NCBI GenBank assembly: GCA_009760855.2
Contig: WPIO01000023.1
Span: 4,181,501 to 4,245,500 of the forward strand
DNA length: 64,000 bases
Origin: Cristatella mucedo
Lineage: Eukaryota; Bryozoa; Phylactolaemata; Cristatellidae
Direction of reading: 5' to 3'
Positions 1 through 11,740 of this stretch are shown here, piece after piece. Position numbers and translations under genes: made by a program. Position 1 is the first letter of the stretch. Every line of letters starts with the position of its first letter. The notes beneath the pieces were generated by a model. It made no database searches. It was not told where the DNA came from and saw nothing but the letters and a program-made list of their open reading frames with translations.

Positions 1-11
1 GATCTCGGCCC

Positions 12-58
12 CTCTCTGCCCACATCTCTCTGCCCACATCTCTCTGCCCACATCTCTC
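12..58. repeat. Short tandem repeat, 14-bp unit
   Basis: Three consecutive copies plus a partial copy of a 14-bp unit (CTCTCTGCCCACAT) at the left edge, running into a pyrimidine-rich stretch that ends in a pure CT tract at about 187-213. This is simple-sequence DNA. The + strand Ser/Leu-rich reading frame over it is not a gene. Confidence 0.85.
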
Positions 59-176
59 TCCTCTTCTCTGGCTTTCCCTTGATCTCTCTTTCAACCTTCT
101 CTTGCTCTCTCCTCTCTTGTATTCTCTCTTTCGTCATTTTCCTCCTCTAACTTCTTCCTCTCCCCCTCTCTCCCCC

Positions 177-217
<41 letters not shown>

Positions 218-832
218 GTCCATTTATCTGTCTGCCGGACTCAGTATCTCTCTTTTTGTTCTCGAACCACATTGTCCATGCACACGCAGGGTTATTTCGA
301 TGGCAAGCTGGATGTCTGCTGAACGAGTAAACAATTGATTGGGAAACCGAAGCTTGAGCATCATTATGTCGTACTCTCGGCTTTTTTTACAGTGAAAAAA
401 CACTTTGCACCACACTGGACATGAACGGTACATCAAGTTCATTATTGCACATTAAATAGAACGGCAAAAGCAGTACAAGCAACACAGAAGTGCGTGAATG
501 CGCATAAATACAATAGCATCAGCTACGACTTGGAAAAGGACACACCTAGGACTGACCTTGAAAGCAGCAGCCAGTCATAGGAAGAAGGCTCAAGGCCGTG
601 CCGGAAAGCGTCCCACCCGCATGCATCTCTTGCAGGTCCAGAGTCCAGAGGGAAAGGGGGGAGCCAGAGGGGAAAAGAGGACCAGAGGGAAAGGAGGATG
701 AGGCATTCTAGCTAGCTAGCCCCTTTGCATGCTACACGCATGCATCTGAAAATTTAAACAATTATATGCATGGCATATAGCATCTAAGGGCCTGACTCTT
801 TCTAGCAGACAAACTGTTGCTACAATCGGTAT

Positions 833-1042
833 TCATACTTCGTTCAGCTTAACTGCTTGCCAAGTCAAAAAGTCGTTCACATAATACAGAACCCGACCGC
901 CGGCTGGGGTAGGGCGATTTAGCTCGCACGAGCCAAGGGGCATGAATTTAGTATTCATTAAGACTGACGTAGCAGCCAACCCTTCACTCACAGGATCATT
1001 CTGTTTTCTTGCAACTTTAATAACTTTTTTAATCCGAGGCAC
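833..1042 (-). CDS. Possible coding exon, unknown
   Basis: A 69-residue open frame on the minus strand, preceded by a possible splice acceptor (TTGGCTAG) and followed by a TGA stop. Composition is protein-like (basic start, no simple repeats) but I recognise no domain. It is in the same orientation as the other candidate exons at 1130-2483 and could belong to one gene with them. Support is only an open frame and codon appearance. Confidence 0.15.
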   Translation of the reverse strand: MPRIKKVIKVARKQNDPVSEGLAATSVLMNTKFMPLGSCELNRPTPAGGRVLYYVNDFLTWQAVKLNEV

Positions 1043-1129
1043 TAGCCAATAACACTACCAGCAAATACCAATAAGAGCCCTAATACCGGATAGGTTGCAG
1101 AAGTAGTTCCAACAAAGCAAGCATATCAA

Positions 1130-1785
1130 TCACAGAGAGTTCAGCGATTGCAAAAAACTCGGCCATGCCGTAGGGAAGTTTGAGAATATACAGAGGTCAA
1201 AGTTCGTTTTAGCTCCACTGCTAGAGTTAGCCACGAAGAGGCACAGTTTTTGCAGGTTTTCATTCTGTCTGTAACATGTAAGTGAAGCACGGCAAGTGCA
1301 ACGACTTGAAAATGCCGCTGGCTGCGCATTCAGCACGCGGGAAACATGAGAACTAAATCGTCTAAATGGTTCGCACGTAAAAACGTTCTGGTCACGGTAC
1401 GAGAGCTTTCTTGCACCAACAGCGTCTAGCAAAGACCACATTGCAGCAATGCTCAGATCCGCTGAAAGACTGCAGATAAGGTCAGCGAACAATCCCTCAT
1501 CAACAGTTCACACCAGAGTGGACAAGCACGCCAGCCGGTCAATATACTGATCTTCTAGTGCTGCTAAAGAAGCACCGGTAGGGCAAATACAACCACGCCT
1601 AACTAGTTTCAGTAAGCGTCTTCCAGGAAAGCCAGCAGCAGGACCCGCGGTAAGGTCGCTGCCAATCTTGCGCAGATGAGTGGATGGCAAACAAGCAATT
1701 CCCACAGTCTCGACTATTGCAGTCAATGCCCAACACGGGGTGCACAGTTCTTCCTCGCAGTAGCATTGACTCGCATACAATGAGA
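1130..1785 (-). CDS. Long open stretch interrupted by one in-frame TGA, unknown protein
   Basis: On the minus strand one reading frame stays open from about 1785 down to 1130 except for a single TGA at 1508-1510. A good acceptor (pyrimidine-rich tract ending CTCCCAG) precedes it at about 1786. The first part (1785-1511) is Cys-rich near its start and then basic; the second part (1507-1130) starts with an acidic-hydrophobic helix-like segment and has further cysteines. If the TGA is the true end, this is the last exon of a minus-strand gene whose first exons may be at 2016-2483. If not, it is a decayed or recoded frame. I do not recognise the protein. Confidence 0.3.
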
Positions 1786-2015
1786 GTCAATGTAGACTGG
1801 GAGACACAATAATGCACACAAACAGATCTCCAAATACTAGTCTTCTCCAGGGCTCTATTTCTCGGACGCATGCTACACTCAATCTGTTCGTTCGATCGCA
1901 CAAGTTTCGATCCTAATCAAAGCAAGGTGCTCGGCTAATGGCGTTCGTGCAACTTATGCACTTGGAAAAAAGTAACATCGATAGTACAAAGCTACCTACG
2001 AATCAAAACGCGACA

Positions 2016-2483
2016 TTAGTTTCCGGAGCCCAGAAACGAGCGTCGCAGGGCCCGCAAATCTCGATACAGCGCGAATCTCTGCTGCAGCTGACCCAATCCC
2101 AAAGCGCCCCACACATTTTCGCGCGCACCGCGTCGATTAAAAATCAAATTGAATTGCATGGCCGCTTCAAGTCCACCGGTATCGTTAGCACTCAAGATAC
2201 GGCCAAAGGTACGGGTTGGAAGGTGAGTGGGACTGAAGATCACTCAGTCGTAGCTATGGATACACGCTTGGCCAGCAGCCCTAGCGACTTACTTCTGGGT
2301 GTGGTCGCGACGGTTGGAGGGTCCGGTATGAGTGGCGCTTGGCGCAGATCGTTCGGCCGGCTGACCACCAGTGGTGAACGCTGATAGTAGCCCTAAGGCT
2401 ACTATCAGGAACACCACTGCACACCTCCACCACCCGTCCGACTTCCGGAGCCCCAGCAATTTATACGCGAGCAACGTAGCCAT
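2016..2483 (-). CDS. Putative small type II membrane protein (two exons), unknown
   Basis: Proposed exon 1 runs 2483-2293, starting at an ATG in good context (GCGCAATGG), and ends at a perfect donor GTAAGT. Exon 2 starts at 2232 after acceptor CTTCAG and reads to a TAA at 2016-2018. The 60-nt intron keeps the frame. The predicted product is about 136 residues, with a short basic N-terminus, one hydrophobic segment (residues about 20-37, around WRCAVVFLIVALGLLSAF) and then a polar Arg-rich domain. That shape is typical of a signal-anchored Golgi or ER protein, but no catalytic motif is visible and the family is unknown. The TAA may be avoided by further splicing to the 1508-1785 stretch; that is untested. 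Confidence 0.35.
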
Positions 2484-4070
2484 TGCGCCACAGCTAAAAA
2501 TAGAACTTGTGATGACGTACTATATTTGTTCGAGTCTACTTAGATTACATCGCCGATTCAAAAAATATATTTTAAATAAATCTTTTCTGTTTTTTTTTAC
2601 ACTAGCTCAGGGAATAAAACAGTGGCCGACCGGAGTTTAGCCAGGATGGACTGTCTCCTTCGTAAATATAGTTGCGTATCTTACAGGTAAAAATACTCTA
2701 GCCTTTTAGTTTTAGTGTAAAAAAAAACTTGCTACTTTTTTGCGGTGCTCCTTCATAGTCTCTATCGACAGTCTATCTGGGCTCTAGACGTCCGGCCTGG
2801 GCTGAACTTGTGGGTTCTATCCGTATCCGGTGTGTGGCATGCCGCGCTTGCTTTGAACGTATGAGCATGCATGGCTTTCAATAATCCCGCTGGCATTCAT
2901 TTTTTACCTCAAGATAGTATCCGTTTTATTTTGTACAGCATTGCACGCGCTTGGTTTCTCTTATTGTGTTCGCGGAAGGCAGCAATCTGAGACGTGGCTC
3001 CGCCTGAGAGTGACTTAAAAATTCTTAGGTTATCGAACTGGCAGAAGGCTGATAGCTACGACCGAGCCGGTAGCGAGACTGGTGCACCAGTTATATACGG
3101 TTTCGCGTTTCTATGGCCAAGCTAACATTACGCGACCAAGCCGCTCAAGTAGACAGTTGCACTCACCCAGTGTGATCCTACATTCTGCCCGACTTGGTTG
3201 CCCTCTCAGGTGAAATTTCCTTCGGTTATACATAACTCCAGCCGCGAACACGGTTGCAGATTTCGTCGGCGCCAAGCTCGGATCTCGCCCTTGTGTCCTT
3301 GCCCGGGTGTCAGGTGCTCGCTCTTTGCGGGCGTGGTCCTGCAGCAGGAGCAGTCCTTTATTGTGAGCTATAGAGCGAGACGAAAGTCAAAGCTGCGGCT
3401 CTTCGCTGTCGCTATGTAAATTAGGTTGCTTATTGGTCGACCTTTGCATTTAACTCGATGAAGCCATGAAGTCTGCCCATGCCAATTTCGTATCTCCTTG
3501 GTGGCAGAAAACAATTTGAGTACCAAGCCTCAGTCGATGCCAGTACAGCAGCACAGCGAGTGCTCCTTTTCGATGCTTTGTCGTCAGTCGCTGCTGAGAG
3601 AATGTTGTGTGAGCGCTTAACCTCTAACGGAGGCGGGAGTGTACCCTCCGCGAAGAGGCATCTTTCGCCTGCCCGTGGCCGTTGGCAAGGCTTCCTCTAG
3701 CTCTCACTGCTTCCTGTCGTCAGTTGACAGCCTCACTGTTGCCAGTAGAAACATGTCAATGTTTAGCGACTTGTAGTCGAATTGCAGCATCTCTCGCCTC
3801 TTGACTTGTGGATCGTACCTCGCATCCCCCACGGAAAGCCACCAAAGAAAGGTGCATTGGCAGCCGTGCTGGCTGCTAGAGTCAGAAGCATGCATATTTG
3901 TCTTTGGCTTTTACTCCTCAGAGCCATCAGGACTAGGCCTGGGCTGTGTTAGAGAGAGTTTTGGGAAGAGCGTCCAAAGCTTTCGATGCGCATTCGGTAG
4001 CCAACTCTTCTCACGAAACACGAGCTCTTCTCTCTTCTTCTCACTTCCAGGCTCCTTCTCACGAAACAAA
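2484..4070. other. No recognised gene or repeat
   Basis: About 1.6 kb between the candidate minus-strand gene and the first LINE remnant. Open frames here (for example 3198-3419 and 3479-3700 on +) are short and show no recognisable domain. An upstream exon of ZC3H3 could lie here or further right, but I cannot pick one out. Confidence 0.4.
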
Positions 4071-4074
4071 TAGA

Positions 4075-4730
4075 AAGTGGGAGGCATAGTTGAGTCAGGA
4101 GGGCAGTTGAGGTAGTGACTAACTTGGAAGTAGTGAAGGGGTATGGCTCACAAGGATGTGCCAGAGTTGGCAGAAAGAGAGAGCATGTCGTTGTTTAAGT
4201 TTTGTTGTGGAAGTGAGTTCTACAGTCTAAAGCCTACAATGCTAGCAGCCTTCAATCAAAGAAGGGGGCCAGGTAATTTTTGTTTATCTTGTGAGGCTTT
4301 AATAGCACAAGGAGACTGAAACTGATGGGAGCAGCTAGCTATGATGGAGCTAAGCCTCGACAGGCCTTGTGGGCCAAATGAAGAATTTTGCATTAGGTCT
4401 GCTGATCAGCTGTTCTAGCAATTAGACATGCCACCGAATTTATTGGACTCTGACAACTTAGTGGCTTTAGTGAGCTGCAATGGCAATGGCCGAATTGCTT
4501 TGGCGAATGGCGAATAGCACTGCTAATACTAAGTAACAAGTCTAGCCTTGAGAGAACTAGGGACCTAGTAAGATCGTTTGTTGCAAGCATATAAGATTTT
4601 TAGCCAGCTAGTGAGATCTTTGTCTAACCGTTGCAATATGTAGTACCTAATTGTGGACAGGGATCGAACTTGACGACTAGCTGTTGATGCAGTCTTGTGA
4701 ATACAACTTGTAATCATAAAGTAATCGTCA
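4075..4730 (-). mobile_element. Decayed LINE fragment (minus strand), 3' region
   Basis: This stretch aligns by eye with 10830-11480 and with the two halves 36090-36418 and 38859-39180: same order of landmarks (AGTCAGGAGGGCAGTTGAGG, then ATGGAGCTAAG, then a TGATCA stretch followed by AGCTGC). In the better-preserved copies the minus strand encodes the C-terminal part of a non-LTR reverse-transcriptase polyprotein, so this is a truncated, frame-broken copy. Confidence 0.55.
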
Positions 4731-4959
4731 AAGAGGATGCCTATATGTATACATGTTTACATGCCTACATGTTTACGAGTGCTTAGCAATGGTTGCACTA
4801 CAACAAGACCCGTTAGGAATGCAAAGTCACTTGTGCAGCCGCACGTTTATAGTTCCTTGGCAGGACAAATTCGATATCGTCATCGTTGAGTTGAAGGAAA
4901 TTGTCAGACATCCGAGACCGATTGCATGAACGGCAGGCATTCAGACGTGAATTTTTGCC

Positions 4960-5112
4960 CAAGGTTAAGGTGATTGGCATGCACGACCCAAGCCGTAGTT
5001 CCAAGTCCTTCAGCAGGCAGGCAATCTTCTATTGCCTGCTGCAAGTGGTATGGGTGTTGCTGTTCCACTGCAATATAAATGAGGCTATACATCAGCCGAC
5101 CTTTCCTTTTTT
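4960..5112 (+). repeat. SINE-B copy (tRNA-derived SINE), + orientation
   Basis: Contains the family landmarks in order: AAGGTTAAGGTGATTG (A-box-like), a degenerate B-box region, TATTGCCTGCTGCAAGTGG, and a 3' part reading AATATAAATGAGGCT followed by CAGCCGACCTTT. Copies of the same module occur at about a dozen other places in both orientations. Confidence 0.75.
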
Positions 5113-6089
5113 GAGATCAGTGTAGCTGATTCTGACGGCTTGAATGATAGATGCAGCAGGCTGTCATTGCCATAGCAGTGCTAGCCGATGCTTCGGATCT
5201 CCGTATTCTTTTTCCAAATGTGTTGTAGGAAACCTTTGCTGTGGCACCCTTATCGCAGATAGTATTGCCTAGTAAGTTTCGAGTAGCGATACAAATTCGC
5301 AGCATCGACTGTCAGTCTACGAGCCTGCAAGGTCATTTCTTTTGTGCACGCATATCTGGCTTGTGCTATTGCATTTAGGGCATGTGCAGATCTCGGCATG
5401 CACATTTAGGCATTTCCAGATCATATGTATGCATATGCACGCATGCACCTGGGTGCCGATCTGGTGCCTACCGATAAGGCCTGACATAGCAGTAGCAAAA
5501 GTTGAGTCGTACCCCTGCTTTTCTTATGCCACGATCACGGTTGACACTGGTCGCTGGTATTTAGCAGTACAGAATGCATTGCATGTTACTAAGTTCACAT
5601 CCACTGTTTGCAACCAAACATGGCTTCTGCATTCACGAAGTGCTTGCGACTCAACCAAGCATCGATGCTTAGCAAGTAATAAAGCCCTGTTATAGCAGGC
5701 ACGTGCAATGCCGTTCACACGAAAGCTGTTTTGTAGACCTGCACCAACATAAAGACATTGTACAACAACGCAATCAGCAGAAGCAGTGATTCAGGGAAAC
5801 AGGTAGCCAGCTAGCAGTGTGTCGATAGATGCTTGCAGCAAATGAACTTGTCTGTCAATGGTTACTATTAGTGCTCCCATGTAAAAATCTATATGCATGC
5901 CTGCAGAAAACCACTTTATGGGTACTGGTTGTGGTATTTTTTTAGTCCCTTTCCTTTTTTATTCGTGTGCTAAAAGAAAATGTGTACACCTTAATGAGCC
6001 CTTTCAAATAAAGAGTGCCCAAAGGGGCCTGCTCTACCTACACCTGCTTTTTTCACAATTCATTGCATTTCTATTCCGATAAAACTGAG

Positions 6090-7400
6090 CTTCGCCCATC
6101 CCTCGACCGTTTTGAGTCTTGATCCTCACCAGACTTACTTAATGGCTTTTCAGCCTTCGTTAACGACCTTTGCACTTGGATGACTGCTAATTCCCCGAAG
6201 CTTAACGGCGACAGGACTGGCCTAATAGTTAAGGGCCAGCTAGTGTCACCCTCAAATTTGAAGACGTCACTTTCAAGATTAATTCATCTTGCATCAATCC
6301 TCTGTCTGTGATATTCCGAAAGAACTTGTCAGTAAATGCGCACAATGCTTCACTTATCAAGTCTGCCTACTTTCAGCCGTGCAAAATTAGCGCCTGCTTA
6401 AGCAAGGGTGCGACAGCTAAACTAGTTCAATCGTGTATGACATTGAGCCCAGATTTCTGCTATTCAGTCTATTCAGGATGCTCGGCATGTGCGCTTAATA
6501 AAGGGCAACTAACACAAAACTCGCCAGCTTGTCTTGTCTGTCGTTAACGTGTGTGTGTGTCATATCACTCCAGTGTGCACTTCACTGGCTCCATATAAAG
6601 CATCGAATCGACTTCAAGATCCTCTTGTTTCACTTGCTTGTACCAGCTTGTACCAGCTTGTACCTATCCGACCTTCTTACTCCTCTAGTGAGAGCTCTAT
6701 CACCACCAGCTCATAGACTTGCAGTCGTCTCGCTGGCTGTTCTGCACACTAAGCTGAAATCTTTCTGTGATCAGGCCTACTGATCTGGTTTGGGCCAGAG
6801 GCTTAAAGTGCTTGCCTTTAACGAACAAGGTCGCGGGCACGAGCCCTCCTGTGGCATAACTAAAGCGCGTGAATAGAGATTTGGTCTTCCTAGGGTGCTA
6901 TGCAAATGAAAAATATTTGTTTTTAGCACGTATGGAGGTATGTAACGAAAATCTGGGACTTGCTTCCCGCTTCTGTCACCACCTGCAATGACTGTACGAC
7001 ATTCAAGTCTCAGCTGATGATGTATCTGTTCCACGTAGCTTTTCCTGTGCCCCGGTGAACTTGTCTTCTGTGTTCCTGTCCACTTTTCGTGCTTGCCTGT
7101 GCATGATTCTGTGCATGCTGCTAGCCAGAGATCCTACTAGCCTACAGTGCCCCCCTCAAACCCGAGTGTATTCCTGTATGCTTTAGCATGCTGGCCTAAG
7201 CCATAGTTTAATTAAGATAATACTTAGCTTTTGCATGCTTATTAAGCATGAGGCCGTGCCTGTCACAAACTCTTCGATATTGCTTCTCTTACCGTGCTCT
7301 AAGTGGGTTGCAGGGTTTTAAAGAACCTGAATGGAGATTTGGTTCTCTTCGGGCAGTGTAAAACAACCTATTGTCATTTTTATTATCATTATAATCTCCC
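6090..7400 (+). mobile_element. Decayed CR1/L2-like LINE fragment, with a SINE inserted
   Basis: Fragments of the C-terminal LINE frame can be read: a stretch ending in HSLIKSAYFQPCKISACL-type sequence near 6350, then HWLHIKHRIDFKILLFHLL at about 6590-6650. A SINE-A copy interrupts it at 6780-6922. A 3' tail of the type GAATGGAGATTTGGTTCTCTT is seen near 7330-7350. Multiple stops and frameshifts make it non-functional. Confidence 0.6.
6780..6922 (+). repeat. SINE-A copy (tRNA head, LINE-like tail)
   Basis: Shows a tRNA-like head (AAAGTGCTTGCCTTTAACGA, then GGTCGCGGGC and GAGCCC as a B box) and the tail GAATAGAGATTTGGTCTTCC followed by GGGTGCTATGCAAATGAA. The same head-tail arrangement is at 56815-56950 and 58643-58812. 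Confidence 0.75.
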
Positions 7401-7889
7401 TCTTGCAAATGATATCGCCGAGCACTAACTGAGCTTTCTATTTCTATGCAAACGATGCACAGCTGATCAGGTGCTTTGATCTGTGCCTTCCTGCACCTCA
7501 GAATCTCGAAACTCCCTTGCAGTTTATATTTGTATTGGACATGTTGACAACTCACTGTCAACCATCAAATGAAGCAGAAAACGTGAGGTCCCAATAGTAC
7601 TCCAGTGCTTCCATTCGATTGCTTGGGCAAGTGGAAGGTATGTCAATCGTTCCTTCCCCTCCCGATGACCGTGTTTAGCGCAATGAGCTACATTGAAAAG
7701 TAGTACGCTGATTTCTCAGCACTTTAATAACGTTTCACATCAAATGATGCCCTATTGGTACTGCTCGGAGCTCCTTGCGCTCAACATGGTAAATACTGGG
7801 CACCGATCGACACGGCTCCGTTTGAACAAACTTCTTACGAAAATGCCCGCGTCAAAATTTAAGTGTGATACAATTGTTAATGCCATTTA

Positions 7890-8192
7890 AAAAGAACTTA
7901 TAAGCACACCTATTAAGGACAGCATTAATTGGGTCCCTGTGATTCGTCCTTCATGTGCTTATGCGTACTGACACTGTGCATGCTGCCACTAACCACATTT
8001 GCATACTGACCCTGTGCATGTCACCCCTAACCATGTTATTCATTTTGTTTGTTTATCAAGCATGATATTACTCACCATTCAATTGCATTTCCCTTTGCAG
8101 CAAATGTAAAGCGCCTAGAGAGAGATTGAGTTCTCTGAAGGGCCTTTATCAAGGGCATTATTGTTATTATTATTATTATTATTATTATATTG
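7890..8192 (+). mobile_element. LINE 3' end with (ATT)n tail
   Basis: Matches the 3' end shared by the better LINE copies: GTCCCTGTGATTCGTCCTTC, then TGCTGCCACTAACCA and TGTCACCCCTAACCATG, then GTAAAGCGCCTAGAGAGAGA, and a terminal TTATTATTATT run at about 8160-8190. The repeated trinucleotide end is typical of CR1/L2-group non-LTR elements. Confidence 0.75.
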
Positions 8193-8499
8193 TCACTAAT
8201 CAGCTCATTCTCTTTCTTTTGAGCCTACCTTAAGTTCCTAGCGAAAAATTTAGTTCTCTTCAGGCACTATGCTCATTTATTATTAATCTTATAATTATTA
8301 GCAGTGGTGCAAAAATAAGCCAGCGAAAAAGCTGGAAGATCAAACGAGATCAACAACCACCATGGGCATAGCTAGGAATTCTTTAAGAGAGTCAGTACTT
8401 TCAAAGCGACCTAAATGAACCTCGACCTTTCCTGAGTAAGCCATTTATAGTAGGCGACATACAAGGTCATGTGGCATGCCTTTGAAGACCAAAATAATA

Positions 8500-8925
8500 T
8501 CATTATGTAAGATGTAGGATAATATTTTGAGTCAAGGGGCTTTTGAAACATCGATATCCCTTTTGAAGCTAGATATCTCAGAAGAGTTAGTGAGACCAAT
8601 AAGAATAATAAAGCAGCAAGCTAGGTAAACTGAATCTCTTTTTGGGCATTTCATGTAGATTTTTAACAGACGCATACTAAAGGTAAATGCCAAGAAAATA
8701 CTCAAAACATTGGTACACAAATCGAATAATTTGTTAGGGTACCTTTCAAAAGACATTAGGTTAAAAAGGTTTTGACAATTTCCACATAAAAAAGAAGGCA
8801 TTAAAAAGAATGATACAAACCATGTCTAACCCCGATGTTAACCGGAAGCAAAATATCTACAAATAAAAAATTCACCTATATCTGCATCATATGGGACTTG
8901 TATCCCAATTTTTTAAACCTTGGTA
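8500..8925 (-). repeat. Family-C interspersed repeat, minus orientation
   Basis: An AT-rich repeat of unknown class. Read on the minus strand it carries the landmarks CCATATGATGCAGATAT, TTTATTTGTAGATATTTTGC, GGTTAGACATGGTTTG and TATGTGGAAAT, which recur at 9340-9570 (+), 40427-40900 (-) and 51390-51865 (+). No coding capacity is evident. Confidence 0.65.
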
Positions 8926-9005
8926 ATAATAATAATGCACTTGATAAGCGCCCTCAGAGATCTTAATCTCTTCCTAGGCGCTTTACATTTGCTGCAAAGG
9001 GAATG
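8925..9005 (-). mobile_element. LINE 3' tail, minus orientation
   Basis: Begins with TAATAATAATAA and continues as the reverse complement of the LINE 3' tail (CTTCCTAGGCGCTTTACATT and then TGCTGCAAAGGGAA). It sits between the two arms of the family-C repeat. Confidence 0.7.
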
Positions 9006-9019
9006 GTACGTCGAGGTGC

Positions 9020-9580
9020 ATGCTTGCAGCATGTTGAAGCACATGCTTATGACTTTTAAACATCTTTATTTACGATGTAGCTGTATGCTTTTTAAATTCC
9101 ATAACTCATACTGCACGGATCAGCATGAAGATTACAATGTGAATTTAGCTCTGCTTGTACCTCATTGCAGGGAAACATTACTTATCTTATTGTTGGAAAA
9201 GTTTTCCTATGTATATCATCAAACGTCCTTGAATTTATTTTCTCCTATTTGGGATATGTATAGCAAAGCTGCACTGAAGTGAAGCTGCTTAAAAGTCGCA
9301 AGCATATACCTCAACAAGCTGCAAACATGTAACCCGATCTACCAAGGTTCAACAAGTTGGGAACACAAGTCGCACATGATGCCAAGATCAGAGCATTTTT
9401 GTTTGTGGATATTTTGCCTCCGGTTTACTTCTGGGTTAGACTTGGTTTGCCTAACCGGTTTTTAATGGTTTCCTTTTATATGGAAATCTCCATAGCTTCA
9501 GATTCCATTCCTAACATTTTTTTTAAAGATACCCTAAACAAATATTTTATTGGTAGCCTGATCTTCTCAGTATTTCCTTA
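9020..9580 (+). repeat. Family-C interspersed repeat, + orientation
   Basis: Corresponds to 51390-51865: CATCAAACGTCCTTGAATTT, then AAGTCGCAAGCATATACCTC, then CAAGGTTCAACAAGTTGG, AGTCGCACATGATGCC, GGTTTACTTCTGGGTTAGAC. Together with 8690-8925 it forms an inverted pair of about 235-bp arms. Confidence 0.65.
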
Positions 9581-9814
9581 ACGTTTACCATTAACTGGAT
9601 CTTGTAAGTCCTAGAATCAGGTTTCAAAGGACAGTTACTGTCAGAATGAGGGTTGTCCAATGCAAGTTACAGGGATGGAGAGCACTCGATGTCAGAAGTA
9701 AAGGTGTGCAATACCAAGAAATAGCACTTCTCAGGCCTGGACCATGCATGCCCCCTGTTATTCACAGAACCAAATAACCTGTTCGTCCAGTGCCTGCCCA
9801 CTACTTATTGGAGC

Positions 9815-9816
<2 letters not shown>

Positions 9817-9890
<74 letters not shown>
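9817..9890. repeat. (CT)37 microsatellite
   Basis: Uninterrupted CT dinucleotide tract of about 74 bases, flanked by unique sequence. One of at least eight long CT tracts in the window. Confidence 0.98.
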
Positions 9891-9893
<3 letters not shown>

Positions 9894-10599
9894 AGGTGCT
9901 ATATGAGGAAATTTTAAATATTCCCACCTAATCCATTCACAACCGGTTTTGGCCACACTGGTAGACTCTTATTGTTCGTTGCAGTTGGGCGCCCCTCACC
10001 TAAGTCTGTAACCCCAGTCAATGTTCGTCGACCTACCCATAATGCCTCACACCCCCACTTCCTCAGCAAGCACCTCCTACACTGCTCAGGTAAAGTTCTC
10101 GCAGCAGCTAAGCTTTCTCTTTCGTGCCAGCTGTTGGCTACCGAACGCGTACCGAAAGCCGCTTAGGCTGTGAGTACACTGTGAAAAACTCTCCTGCGTA
10201 GCACCAACATAGTCTTTGTGGCTGTGTGGAGTTACAGACGGAGATAGGTTACATTACATTAGCTTTCTCTTTCGTGCTGGCTAAACTTCCTCTTCCGTGC
10301 TGCTTTGTGCCGTTTCCATGCTTGCCCTCCAGCGGCACCATGAGCTCGTTGAGGACCACTACATTGCGAGGGAATGCATGTCAACAAAAAGAGATTTAGT
10401 TCTCCAGTGGTGCTGCAAAAATACCCTATTAATATTATTATTAACAATACTTGAATGGAAGAATCAATGCTGGTAAGGTAAGCTAGCACATGCTGCTCTC
10501 CCTCAGCATAAATCCGTCGCTTCTGCCACCTTGCTTCTATTAGACACCGAAAGAGGTAGTCCTGTCGCCATCTTGCTCATCCAGTTGAGCCATGCACAA

Positions 10600-10680
10600 C
10601 TGCCAGCATATGTAAAGTACCCTAAAAGAAATTTAGTTCTCTTATGGGGCTATACAAATGTATTAGTATTAATATACCCC
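10600..10680 (+). mobile_element. LINE/SINE 3' tail fragment
   Basis: Reads CATATGTAAAGTACCCTAAA, then GAAATTTAGTTCTCTTATGG and GGCTATACAAATGTATTAGT. This is the conserved 3' tail shared by the LINE copies and SINE-A, here without a recognisable body upstream. Confidence 0.6.
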
Positions 10681-10829
10681 GTTCTCATCAAGCTCCATTT
10701 CACATGCTTCAACAAAACACTCTTTTGGAACTTCCAGCACTTGGCTGCATCTCCATGTGCTTATGTTAGTTCCAATGATCCGTCAGCAGAGAGCATCACA
10801 AGCTTTTTGATTTCTTGAAGCTGATACCT

Positions 10830-11480
10830 GATCAAAGTGCAAAGAAATTTAGCAACAGGGCCGAATGTTGCCCGAAGCATAAATACCAACATTCTTTTGA
10901 TTGGGGCATGGTCTGCTAAGTGGTGTCAGCATATGTAAGAGGAAACGTTACGTAAGAATCGTGGAACTGAGTTTCGTAGTCTAGAACCTGCAGAGCAAAA
11001 GCTTTTGTCGCCAATGGCCTTTTAAGTTTACAGATGTAACAGCTAATTTATTGTCCATAGAGGATCTGAAGGCACGAGGAGGCTGAAACTAGTGCAGTAG
11101 TTCAGCTAGTCATGAAGGAGCCAAGCCACGGTGAACCTTGTGGGTCAAGCATTTTGCTTTGTCTGTTGATCGAACGGGAGCCATCGCAGCTCCGTCAGCA
11201 AAGGAGATGCATTGCTGAACCTCTGTTTTTTTTAGTGAAGCCTTGAAGCCATATATATCGACAGCTCCAGGGGCTTAATAGCTTTGGTTGGTAGCCCAGC
11301 TAAAACGGAATTGTTGAGTCCAGCCGAGACTTACCAGAAAGCCTGTTAGATTTTTAGCAACCCATCGTGGCAGGGAGCCCCTAATCTTGGACATGGATTG
11401 GACGTTATAACTAGCAATGGAAGCAGTCTTCCTAATGAAGCTTCCAAAATTGCAGCAATCATCAAAGTTCACGGCTGTTA
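10830..11480 (-). mobile_element. LINE fragment, minus strand
   Basis: The minus strand between 11472 and 11275 encodes a stretch resembling the region after the reverse-transcriptase core of CR1/L2 LINEs (TASIASYNVQSMSKIRGSLP, then a KNL-type helix). The nucleotide sequence aligns with 4075-4730 and the two halves around the mitochondrial insertion (36090-36418, 38859-39180), so this copy works as the unbroken reference for that insertion site. Confidence 0.6.
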
Positions 11481-11644
11481 AAATACAGACATGCCGAGGC
11501 TAGTTTGGTTTTTCTTGTTTTTGTTTTGTTTTTTGTTCTACTCGAGTTTCTTCTGGCTCGTTGATCATTCAGGAGTCTTCAAAAAGTCACTGCTTCAGAC
11601 TAGTGCCAGCAACTGTTAGCTTCCAGGGCATTTAAAGTTAATGG

Positions 11645-11740
11645 TTACCTGATTAACAGCCTCATTTATATAGCAGCAGAAGAGCCTTAACAAATGGCTA
11701 TCACCACCGCTTTGGGAGGCCAAGTGAATGCAGTATTGAA
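11645..11740 (-). repeat. SINE-B copy, minus orientation, partial
   Basis: Reads GATTAACAGCCTCATTTATA, then TAGCAGCAGAAGAGCCTTAA and TATCACCACCGCTTT on the + strand: the reverse complement of the SINE-B 3' half. The tRNA-like head is missing or too eroded to see. Confidence 0.7.

Noticed and set aside
3198-3700. Possible 5' exons of ZC3H3
   Set aside because: Open frames have no resemblance to the expected N-terminal coil and no convincing donor in the right phase.
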